DNA of 64,000 nt, from assembly GCA_937980205.1 (NCBI GenBank), contig CALJKW010000024.1:67609-131608 (forward strand), read 5' to 3'. The notes below the pieces were generated by a model, which worked only from the letters and a program-made list of their open reading frames with translations, made no database searches and was not told the origin of the DNA. This document shows positions 42,907 to 49,911 of this stretch, piece after piece; within the stretch, counting starts at the first letter, position 1, and every line of letters begins with the position of its first letter. The stretch is from an uncultured Myxococcales bacterium. Lineage in GTDB: Bacteria > Myxococcota > Myxococcia > Myxococcales > Myxococcaceae. The translations under genes and the position numbers were made by a program.

Positions 42907-44472
42907 TTACGCGGCGCTCGAAGGTTTTCCGATCGGCGGCATCGCCTCGCTCACCGGCGCGATCAGCTTCTCCAGCGCCGCGAGCGGGTCCTTGTTCTTC
43001 CCGGCGAGCCACTCGCTGACGGCCTTCGCGTACGCCTCGGGGATCACCTTGCGATCCACGTCCGGGTAGAACTCGTGAATCCCGCGCTTGCCCCACGCGA
43101 GCGTGTCGGCGAGCGCGCCCTGGTTGTACTTCGACATCGCGGCGCCCTTGTCGACGCCCATCTCGAGATCGAACACCAGGTCCTTCAACCGCTCGACGTG
43201 GCTCACCGCCGAGGTCGCCATGCCGCCGCCGACGATGAAGTGTGCGTTGCCGACGAAGTCGCCCAGGCCCACCACGTTCGCGCCCGCCGTCGCGCGGCTG
43301 CTCATGCGCTGCTGCAGCGTGAACAGCGTCGGCCGCGTGCCGACCATCGGGCCCTCGAGCGTCGCGTCGCTGACGTCCTGCTCCATCACCAGCGCGGCCT
43401 CGGAGCGGAAGTGCTTCTCGATGAGCTCCTGCTGCGCCTCGCGGTACTCCGGCGACGTCGGGTCGAGCTCGGGTCCGGGGTCGAACAGCTCGCTCTGAGG
43501 CGCCTCGACGAGCACCCACGTCTTGTCGCTCTTCGCGCTGCCGAGCGCCATCGACAGAATCCGCTCGGTCGAGCCGTCGTCGCGCTTCGTGTCGTCGTAC
43601 TTCAGCGCCGCGCGCCCGCCGCTGCTGGCGCCGACGACGCCGCCGATGATCCGCTCCTCGGGAGACGTCGCCGCCGTCTCGATGCCCAGCGCTTTGCGCG
43701 TCGCGCTGTTCGCCCCCTCGCTCACCACCACGAGGTCGGGAGTCCCCAGCGCCACCGCCGTCCCGCCCTTCCGCGGCGCGACGCTCACCGAGTAGCGACC
43801 CTGCTCGTCCGGCTCGGACAGCGAGATCTGCATGTTCGAGTGCACGCGCACGTTCGGCTGCTCTTTGAGCCAGTCGAACAGCACCTGCTCGAAGCACCTG
43901 CACTCGACGAGCATGATCGGCACGTCCGAGAGCATCTGCTCGCCGGTGCGCGGCACGCGGGTCGGGTCGCCAGTGAGCGGCTCGTCGCGCGCGATGATCC
44001 GCTGCGAGCCGTTCAGCGTCGACACGAAGCCCTTGGTCAGGTGCCCGGCGATCTCGAGGAACTTGTCCGCGAGCTTCGGGTCGATCGACGAAAGCTCGTC
44101 GACGAGCGCCTGCCGCGAGCTGAACTGCATCTGCCGCGTGTAGCCCTCGCGCAGCTCGACCGCGTCGACCTGGTAGCCGGCCTTCGCGAGCACGGCGGCC
44201 GAGAGCAGCCCGCCCGCCGACAAGCCCGACACGACCGCGCGCTTCGGCTGCTGCAGCGCCGCTCCCTCGGGGGCTTTCAGCAGCGCGTCGAGCGCCGCCG
44301 AGCGCGTCGCGAGGTACGTGTCCTTGTCGGCGAGCGTGGCGAGCAGCGCCTTCGCGCCCTCGGCGCCGAGCACCTTCGTCGCCGCCGCCTCGAGCGCGCC
44401 CTTGTCGGCGTTGACCTTCAGCGAAGGGAACTGCGCGTAGACCTGCTGCAGCGCTCTCGAGTCGACTTTCAC
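42907..44472 (-). CDS. FAD-dependent oxidoreductase or monooxygenase-like protein
   Basis: The 521-residue protein has an unusual N-terminal helical region (1-75) ahead of the Rossmann fold (KRAVVSGLSAGGLLSAAVLA, then KAGYQVDAVELREG, GxSxGG pattern). Later flavin motifs are NMQISLSEPDEQGRY, DLVVVSEGANSATRKALGIE and the GDFVGNAHFIVGGGMATSAV segment (GD motif). The order matches class A flavoprotein hydroxylases such as UbiH-like enzymes. The C-terminal 100 residues are helical. Substrate not readable. A small protein gene (44483-44698) precedes it by 10 bp and probably shares its transcript. Confidence 0.8.
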   Translation of the reverse strand: MKVDSRALQQVYAQFPSLKVNADKGALEAAATKVLGAEGAKALLATLADKDTYLATRSAALDALLKAPEGAALQQPKRAVVSGLSAGGLLSAAVLAKAGYQVDAVELREGYTRQMQFSSRQALVDELSSIDPKLADKFLEIAGHLTKGFVSTLNGSQRIIARDEPLTGDPTRVPRTGEQMLSDVPIMLVECRCFEQVLFDWLKEQPNVRVHSNMQISLSEPDEQGRYSVSVAPRKGGTAVALGTPDLVVVSEGANSATRKALGIETAATSPEERIIGGVVGASSGGRAALKYDDTKRDDGSTERILSMALGSAKSDKTWVLVEAPQSELFDPGPELDPTSPEYREAQQELIEKHFRSEAALVMEQDVSDATLEGPMVGTRPTLFTLQQRMSSRATAGANVVGLGDFVGNAHFIVGGGMATSAVSHVERLKDLVFDLEMGVDKGAAMSKYNQGALADTLAWGKRGIHEFYPDVDRKVIPEAYAKAVSEWLAGKNKDPLAALEKLIAPVSEAMPPIGKPSSAA

Positions 44473-44482
44473 AGAAGGGCCC

Positions 44483-44698
44483 CTATACCGGTTTCACCAG
44501 CTGCCTGCGAACCGCGTCCACGAACACGTCGTACGGGTGCGACCACAGCGCCGCGGTGATGGCGTTGCGCAGCTCCGTCGCGACGTCCTCGAGCTCGGCC
44601 TCGAGATCGACGCGGTCCTTCGGCGGCACGCGCGAGAACGCCTCCGCGTAGGCGGCGGCGCCGGCCTTCAGCACCCGCTCTCTCGACGAAGCGTCCAT
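44483..44698 (-). CDS. Small helical protein, unknown
   Basis: The 71-residue protein (MDASSRERVLKAGAAAYAEA onward) is predicted helical, with RVDLEAELEDVATELRNAI as a possible amphipathic helix, and no signal or membrane segment. ATG at 44698 follows a GAGGTG ribosome site; a GTG one codon earlier is less likely. Its stop is 10 bp ahead of the FAD gene start and its start is 4 bp from the stop of the Tat FAD gene, so it lies within an operon of FAD proteins. Confidence 0.6.
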   Translation of the reverse strand: MDASSRERVLKAGAAAYAEAFSRVPPKDRVDLEAELEDVATELRNAITAALWSHPYDVFVDAVRRQLVKPV

Positions 44699-44702
44699 CA
44701 CC

Positions 44703-46289
44703 TCACGACTCTAGCCACGACTCGGCGGTCCGGCCCAACCCGCCCAGCGCGGCCTCCGCGGCGCGCACGCCGTGGTGGCAGGCCTCCTCGAACAGCGCGA
44801 GGCCCCCCAAGTCCGAGTGCGCGAAGTGCAGCGAGCCGAACCGCGGCTCGGCGGCGGCCCGGCGCTCGGGCCCCCAGATGAAGCCCGGGTACGGCCGCAC
44901 CATCGCGTGCCCCCAGCGCATCACGTCGAGGCGCTCGACGAGGTCGCCCAGGTCCTGGTGCGCGGGCCACAGGTCGGCGCGCACCACCGCCTCCCAGTCG
45001 TCGCGCGTCGTGGCGAGCAGGCGCTCGCGCTCGTAGCGCGGGTCGTCTCCGGTGAGCGGGTAGTACCAGGTGAAGACGGTCGGCCCCGCGTCGGAGGCCC
45101 GCGCGCGCTGGTGCGTCGCGACCACGTAGCCGAGCGACTTCGAGCCGTAGAGCACGTTGTCCCACGCGAGCGGGAAGCCGCGGCTGCGCGGCAGGCCCTT
45201 GAGCGACAGGTTCGCCACCACCCACGGCGAGTAGCGGAACGCGGTGGCGGACACGCCGTCGACCAGCCGCGCCGCGACGAAGCGCGGGCACGCGAGCACG
45301 ACCTGCCGCGCCTGGAACGCGGTCGGCTCGCCGCGCCCGTTCACCGCGTGAACGAGCCAGCCCGAGTCGTTGCGCTCGAGCGCGTGAACGAGCAGGCCGC
45401 GCAGCAACCGCTCGGCGCCCGCGCTCGAGGCGAGCTGCGCGATGAGGCGCCCGTTGCCTTCGGGCCACGAGAGAAAGCCCGCGTGGTGCAGGCGCGCGGT
45501 GAAGTACCAGAGGCCGGCCCAGGCGCTGGTGCCGGCGGCGGTCGCTCCGTAGTCGTCGCGGCACGCGTAGTCGACGAGCCACAGCAGCCGCTGGCTGGTG
45601 AAGCCTTCGCGCTCGAGCCACTGCGCCATCGAGAGCTGATCGAGCTGCGTCCACTCGGCGTCGTCGCTGCACGCGGCGACCGGCACGGTGAAGGCGCGGC
45701 GGCCCTTCGCGTCGCGCGCGGCGGCGAGCGCTTCCATCTTCTTCTCGAAGCGCTCGAGCTGGGCGAGGTCGTCGGGGCTCGCTCCCGCGCGCAGGTAGAG
45801 GCCCTCGTACCAGGTGCCGCGGTAGTAGACGCGCTCCTCGGGCTCGCGGATGAGCGCGGCCTCCGAGAAGGTGCCCTCGGCGCTCATCACGCCGAGCTCG
45901 CGGAGCAGCCGCGACACCGGGCCCTTCGTCGACAGCGGAGCGGGCAGGTAGTGCGCTCCCCACGGGTAGGCGGTGTGGGCGTTGCGGCCGGACCGCGCAG
46001 TTCCTCCCACCTCGGGATCGAGCTCGCACACCGCGAAGTCGTCGAGGCCGGCGCCGCGCAAACGCCACGCGGCTGACAAGCCTGCCGCACCGGCGCCCAC
46101 GATGAGCACGTCGAGCGGCCGCGCGTTGCTTCCCCGCGGTAACGGACCGCCCCTCAGACGGTGGCCGGACAGCAACGTGGCGTCGACGAGCTCGCCGGCG
46201 AGCGGCGGAGGTTTTCCGCGGCGGCACGCGGCGTTGGCGGCGGCCACCGAGAGGAACGACGCGATGACGTCGCGGCGAGACGGTCTCAC
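44703..46289 (-). CDS. Tat-exported FAD/NAD-dependent amine-oxidase-like protein
   Basis: The 528-residue protein starts (GTG 46289) MRPSRRDVIASFLSVAAANAAC, a twin-arginine signal ending in a lipobox-like AAC. The dinucleotide-binding motif is DVLIVGAGAAGLSAAWRLRG (GxGxxG), then CELDPEVGGTARSGRN with the ensuing flavin-binding Gly-Gly. C-terminal motifs include WGPERRAAAEPRFGSLHFAH and GLALFEEACHHGVRAAE, where amine oxidases bind FAD. It acts outside the cytoplasm. Substrate unknown. It diverges from the DoxX-like gene 61 bp away, a plausible partnership. Confidence 0.82.
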   Translation of the reverse strand: MRPSRRDVIASFLSVAAANAACRRGKPPPLAGELVDATLLSGHRLRGGPLPRGSNARPLDVLIVGAGAAGLSAAWRLRGAGLDDFAVCELDPEVGGTARSGRNAHTAYPWGAHYLPAPLSTKGPVSRLLRELGVMSAEGTFSEAALIREPEERVYYRGTWYEGLYLRAGASPDDLAQLERFEKKMEALAAARDAKGRRAFTVPVAACSDDAEWTQLDQLSMAQWLEREGFTSQRLLWLVDYACRDDYGATAAGTSAWAGLWYFTARLHHAGFLSWPEGNGRLIAQLASSAGAERLLRGLLVHALERNDSGWLVHAVNGRGEPTAFQARQVVLACPRFVAARLVDGVSATAFRYSPWVVANLSLKGLPRSRGFPLAWDNVLYGSKSLGYVVATHQRARASDAGPTVFTWYYPLTGDDPRYERERLLATTRDDWEAVVRADLWPAHQDLGDLVERLDVMRWGHAMVRPYPGFIWGPERRAAAEPRFGSLHFAHSDLGGLALFEEACHHGVRAAEAALGGLGRTAESWLES

Positions 46290-46350
46290 GCGGCGCGCTT
46301 ACACCAGACCGCCACACTGCGGCGCGGCTCTTGCTGATGGTGGCCGAGCG

Positions 46351-46860
46351 ATGCACAGCTCAGCTCTGCCCCACCGGCGATTCCAGACACACCGCGACCC
46401 CGAGGCCGCCGAGCGCGCGCTCGAGGATGCCGAGCAGGAACGCATCACCGAGCAGGAGAAGCGCGCCGCCCAGCGCGAGGCGCTGCACCTCGCGGGTCGG
46501 CTCATCCTCTCGGCCGTGTTCATCGTCAGCGCCATCGTGAAGGCGGTCGCGTTCGACCCCGAGACGGCCGGCCGCCTCGGCGGAGTCTTCTGGAGCACCA
46601 TCGTGCTCGAGCTCGTCTGCGGCGCGCTCATCGGCGTCGGGCTCTACACGCGCAAGGCCGCCATCGTGATGCTGGTGTGGCTCGGCGTCGGGCTCATCTT
46701 CTTCCACGGCGACCTGAGCCTCGAGGTGAACCGCGTCTTCGCGCTCGCGAACCTGGGCATCGCCGGGGCGCTGTTCGGGCTCATCGCGAACGGCGCGGGG
46801 CTGCTCAGCGTCGACCGGCTGCTGAAGGACAAGCGCGAAGCGGCGCTCGCGGTCGAGTAA
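46351..46860 (+). CDS. DoxX-like membrane protein
   Basis: The 169-residue protein has a charged N-terminal 50 residues (AERALEDAEQERITEQEKRA) and then four membrane helices: LAGRLILSAVFIVSAIVKAV, SIVLELVCGALIGVGL-like VLELVCGALIGVGLYTRKAA, IVMLVWLGVGLIFF and VFALANLGIAGALFGLIANG. This is the DoxX/DoxD-like four-helix layout. Known DoxX proteins act in thiosulfate or quinone-linked oxidation; here the partner may be the divergent Tat FAD protein. The start ATG is 61 bp from that gene's start. Confidence 0.78.
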   Translation: MHSSALPHRRFQTHRDPEAAERALEDAEQERITEQEKRAAQREALHLAGRLILSAVFIVSAIVKAVAFDPETAGRLGGVFWSTIVLELVCGALIGVGLYTRKAAIVMLVWLGVGLIFFHGDLSLEVNRVFALANLGIAGALFGLIANGAGLLSVDRLLKDKREAALAVE

Positions 46861-46882
46861 CAGGGGGAGACCGTAGGAAAAT

Positions 46883-46957
46883 GGGGACAGGCTGCTTTTC
46901 CCGGCAGCGGAGCGCTCGACACTTCGCGGCGCTCCATGGGAAAAGCTGCCTGTCCCC
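46883..46957. repeat. Long palindrome of the GGGGACAG type (RAYT-REP-like)
   Basis: GGGGACAGGCTGCTTTTCCC (46883-46902) pairs with GGGAAAAGCTGCCTGTCCCC (46938-46957), with one mismatch over 20 bp. The loop holds a second hairpin (GGAGCGC ... GCGCTCC). A T-run follows at 46958-46962. Elements with GGGGACAG ends are often associated with IS200/RAYT-type transposases; none is here. It may also end transcription of the DoxX-like gene. It lies 16 bp upstream of the SDR start. Confidence 0.75.
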
Positions 46958-46972
46958 TTTTTCCGGGCCGCG

Positions 46973-48478
46973 TTGAAGAAGCTCTCTCCCGAAGACCTCC
47001 AGAAAGCGACCGAGCTGCTCGAGCAGCTCGACGCCGACCGCACGCTGCTCTCGGACTTCCCGGAAGAGGCGCGCAAGGCGTTCTTGCGCGCGGTGGGCCG
47101 CGTCGCCATCCCCGAGCGGGACGTGCAGAACCGGCTCGCGAAGGCGGTGCGCCGGAAGAAGAGCCAGGAGCAGAAGGCCGAGAAGCGCGAGCGAGACCGC
47201 GCCACGCGCGCCGAGACGCAGATCCGCGCGGTGCGCGCGCAGTCCGTGTACCAGGCGCCGGCGCTGCCGGCCGGGACTCCGCGCCCGCCCGAGCGCGAGC
47301 TCGAGAACCCGCGCCACTGCTACGTCTGCAAGGCCGAGTACCGGAAGCTGCACTTCTTCTACGACACGATGTGCACCGAGTGCGGAGACCTGAACCACGC
47401 GAAGCGGTTCCAGACGGCTCCGCTCGAAGGGAAGGTCGCGCTGATCACCGGCGCGCGCGTGAAGATCGGCTACCAGGCGTCGCTGATGCTGCTGCGCAGT
47501 GGAGCGCAGGTCATCGCGACGACGCGCTTCCCGCTCGACGCCGCGGAGCGCTACGCGCGCGAGGCCGACTTCCCGAAGTGGTCCCACCGGCTCGAGATCC
47601 ACGGGCTCGACCTGCGGCACGCGCCGAGCGTCGAGGTCTTCGCGCGGCACATCGAGGCCACGCACGAGCGGCTCGACATCCTGATCAACAACGCGGCGCA
47701 GACGGTGCGCAGGCCTCCCGGCTTCTACCGGCACCTGCTCGAGTCCGAGAGCCGCCGCTTCTCGGAGCTGCCGGACCCGCAGCGGCCGCTGCTGCAGGCG
47801 CGCGCGGCGCTGCTGGAAAAGCTCGAAGCGCCGCGCGACGCGCTCGCGACGTGGCGCTCGTCGGACGCGGCGGTCGGCATTCACCACTCGGCCGCGCTGT
47901 CGCTCTTGCCGTACGAGATGGAGCAGGACGTCGAGCACTTCTTCCCCGCGGGGAAGCTCGACGCCGACCTGCAGCAGGTCGACAAGCGGCTCGTGAACAG
48001 CTGGCGGCTGACGCTCGGCGAGGTGCAGACGGCCGAGATGCTCGAGGTGCACCTGGTGAACGCGGTGGCGCCGTTCATTCTGTGCGGGAAGCTCAAGCCG
48101 CTGATGGTGCGGCACCGCGAGTACCCCGGGCACATCGTGAACGTGTCGGCGATGGAAGGCTCGTTCTCGCGCGGCACGAAGACCGACAAGCACCCGCACA
48201 CCAACATGGCGAAGGCGGCGCTGAACATGATGACGCTGACGTCGGCGCCCGACTACGCGAAGAGCCACATCTTCATGAACGCGGTCGACACCGGCTGGGT
48301 GACCGACGAGGACCCGCTGCAGCACGCCGAGCGCAAGCAGGCCGAGCTCGACTTCCACCCGCCGCTCGACATCGTCGACGGAGCCGCGCGCGTCGTCGAC
48401 CCCGTCTTCGTCGCGGAGAACACCGGCGAGTACGTGTTCGGGAAGTTCTTCAAGGACTACGCACCGACCGATTGGTGA
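46973..48478 (+). CDS. Short-chain dehydrogenase-like protein with Zn-ribbon N-terminus
   Basis: The 501-residue protein starts at TTG 46973. Residues 1-110 are helical and charged. A four-Cys motif follows (HCYVCK at 116-119, CTEC at 134-137). The SDR core starts with GKVALITGARVKIGYQASLM (about 153-172), and has LDILINNAAQTVRRPPG. The catalytic YxxxK is replaced: the Lys is in HTNMAKAALNMM but a Thr stands where Tyr is expected. A long insertion lies between NNAAQ and the active site. This branch of atypical SDRs is known from several phyla with unknown substrate. Follows a palindromic repeat. Confidence 0.8.
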   Translation: MKKLSPEDLQKATELLEQLDADRTLLSDFPEEARKAFLRAVGRVAIPERDVQNRLAKAVRRKKSQEQKAEKRERDRATRAETQIRAVRAQSVYQAPALPAGTPRPPERELENPRHCYVCKAEYRKLHFFYDTMCTECGDLNHAKRFQTAPLEGKVALITGARVKIGYQASLMLLRSGAQVIATTRFPLDAAERYAREADFPKWSHRLEIHGLDLRHAPSVEVFARHIEATHERLDILINNAAQTVRRPPGFYRHLLESESRRFSELPDPQRPLLQARAALLEKLEAPRDALATWRSSDAAVGIHHSAALSLLPYEMEQDVEHFFPAGKLDADLQQVDKRLVNSWRLTLGEVQTAEMLEVHLVNAVAPFILCGKLKPLMVRHREYPGHIVNVSAMEGSFSRGTKTDKHPHTNMAKAALNMMTLTSAPDYAKSHIFMNAVDTGWVTDEDPLQHAERKQAELDFHPPLDIVDGAARVVDPVFVAENTGEYVFGKFFKDYAPTDW

Positions 48479-48495
48479 GCGCCGAGCGCTGGCAG

Positions 48496-48639
48496 TCACC
48501 GGGCTCCGGCGTCCACGAGCTCGGCTGCGACGGCCTCGAAGGTGAGCTGACGGTTCTGTGCGCCGCACTCCAACTGAACCTGGACCTCCGCAGTCCAGCG
48601 TCCGGGTTCGGTCGCGAAGGTCGCCGTGCCCTGCATCAT
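48496..48639 (-). CDS. Short reading frame, possibly a lipoprotein remnant
   Basis: In the gap after the SDR gene the minus strand codes MMQGTATFATEPGRWTAEVQ and then VQLECGAQNRQLTFEAVA to a stop at 48496, 47 residues from ATG 48639. The frame stays open upstream to 48699 and includes an AACHPSG stretch that looks like a lipobox, but no start codon precedes it; a second frame just upstream gives MTLATAARPVGTAL. A frameshift in a small lipoprotein gene would explain both. Coding looks real by composition, intactness doubtful. Confidence 0.35.
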   Translation of the reverse strand: MMQGTATFATEPGRWTAEVQVQLECGAQNRQLTFEAVAAELVDAGAR

Positions 48640-48726
48640 CTTCGCGGGCCGATTCGGTAGGCGCAGCCCGCTGGGATGGCAAGCAGCGGAGCGCGGTACC
48701 TACTGGTCGGGCCGCCGTGGCGAGCG

Positions 48727-49911
48727 TCACTCGAACAGTGAGATTTCACCCAGCCGGAAGAAGACGCGGTCGAGCTCGAGCTCGACGGTGACGCCGTCTC
48801 CGACCGGGCGCGGCAGCGGCACGTAGAGCCACGTGCGCCGCACGGAGCTGCCGTCTTCGAGGAACTGGATCTGATCCAGCACGTCGGGCAGCCCTTCGAG
48901 CGGGACGGTGAGCGAGTCGGTGCCCACGCGGATGGACAGCTGGGGATTCGCGACGACGCCGGTGTCGGTGAGGCCGTTGCGAATCACCACCGCCGAGATG
49001 CTCGCCGGGCGCACGAGGCGGATGCGGAACTGGTTCATCGGCCGCGGCAGCTCTACGGCCAGGACGCTGCCGTCGGTCAGCGGACAGTCTCCGGCCAGCT
49101 CGTCGCACCGCGCGCCGCGGCTGACCGGCCGCTTCGTGCCTCTCGCTCGCAACGTGCCGGCCGACGCCCAGCGCGTGTGCGTCACGAACGGGCCGGGCAT
49201 GCCGAGCGAGCCACCGCCAGAGACCTCGACGCAGCCGAGCCGCTTCGCCTGCAGCGAGACGTCGACGTCGAAGTCCTCGAGCACCTCGGGCGTGAGCTGC
49301 ATGGGGTACGGCTCGTACGTCTCGCCGATCACCACGCCTGCATCGTCGACGCCGAAACGAAGTACCCGGTCGCTCGTCTCCCAGACGCTGCCGCCGTCGA
49401 TGCGCGCGACCACGCCGTGAATGCGCTCTTCCCGCATCGGGAAGTTGCCCTCGCACCTCTTCATCGGCGCCGACTCCGGCAGCACCGGGGTGAACCGCGG
49501 GACGCCCGCATCGTCGATGCTCAGCCCTCCGCGCCAGTCGCTGAAGTCGGGCAGCACCAGGCGGTTCGGGAAGAAGTAAATGTCCGTCCACGCCTGCGCG
49601 CCGCTCTCGAACTCGGCGCCGACGCGCACGCACGTCGTGGTCGCTTCGGAGAGCGACTGCACCTCGACCCGCACGAAGTCGAAGGAGAAGAGGCCTCCGT
49701 CGGCGGAGGTCGTCTCTTTGAGACGAGCGCCGTCGTTGCACGAGCCGCCGTACTTGCGCGTGGCTCGGATTGGGATGCCGTCTAGTGGGGCTCCCGTGTC
49801 GCTGACGGTTCGGCCTCCCAGGACGAAGAGGTCGTCTGGGCTCTGGCCGCAGGTGCAGAGCCCCGCGGCGAGCACGGCGCTCAACAGCCCCGCCGCTTCT
49901 CGGCTGTTCAC
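48727..49911 (-). CDS. Lipoprotein with carboxypeptidase-regulatory-like region, TonB receptor partner
   Basis: From GTG 49911 this 394-residue protein has a lipoprotein signal (LLSAVLAAGLCTCGQSP). An N-terminal carboxypeptidase-regulatory-like segment (VLGGRTVSDTGAPLDGIPIR) is followed by unknown beta-rich regions (DFDVDVSLQAKRLGCVEVSG, RWASAGTLRARGT, FFRLGEISLFE). The GTG overlaps the TonB receptor's stop (49908-49911), so it is translated with the receptor and may be its surface lipoprotein, in the manner of SusD- or TbpB-like partners, though no such family is recognised. The frame is open further upstream, but that part is the receptor in another frame. Confidence 0.78.
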   Translation of the reverse strand: MNSREAAGLLSAVLAAGLCTCGQSPDDLFVLGGRTVSDTGAPLDGIPIRATRKYGGSCNDGARLKETTSADGGLFSFDFVRVEVQSLSEATTTCVRVGAEFESGAQAWTDIYFFPNRLVLPDFSDWRGGLSIDDAGVPRFTPVLPESAPMKRCEGNFPMREERIHGVVARIDGGSVWETSDRVLRFGVDDAGVVIGETYEPYPMQLTPEVLEDFDVDVSLQAKRLGCVEVSGGGSLGMPGPFVTHTRWASAGTLRARGTKRPVSRGARCDELAGDCPLTDGSVLAVELPRPMNQFRIRLVRPASISAVVIRNGLTDTGVVANPQLSIRVGTDSLTVPLEGLPDVLDQIQFLEDGSSVRRTWLYVPLPRPVGDGVTVELELDRVFFRLGEISLFE

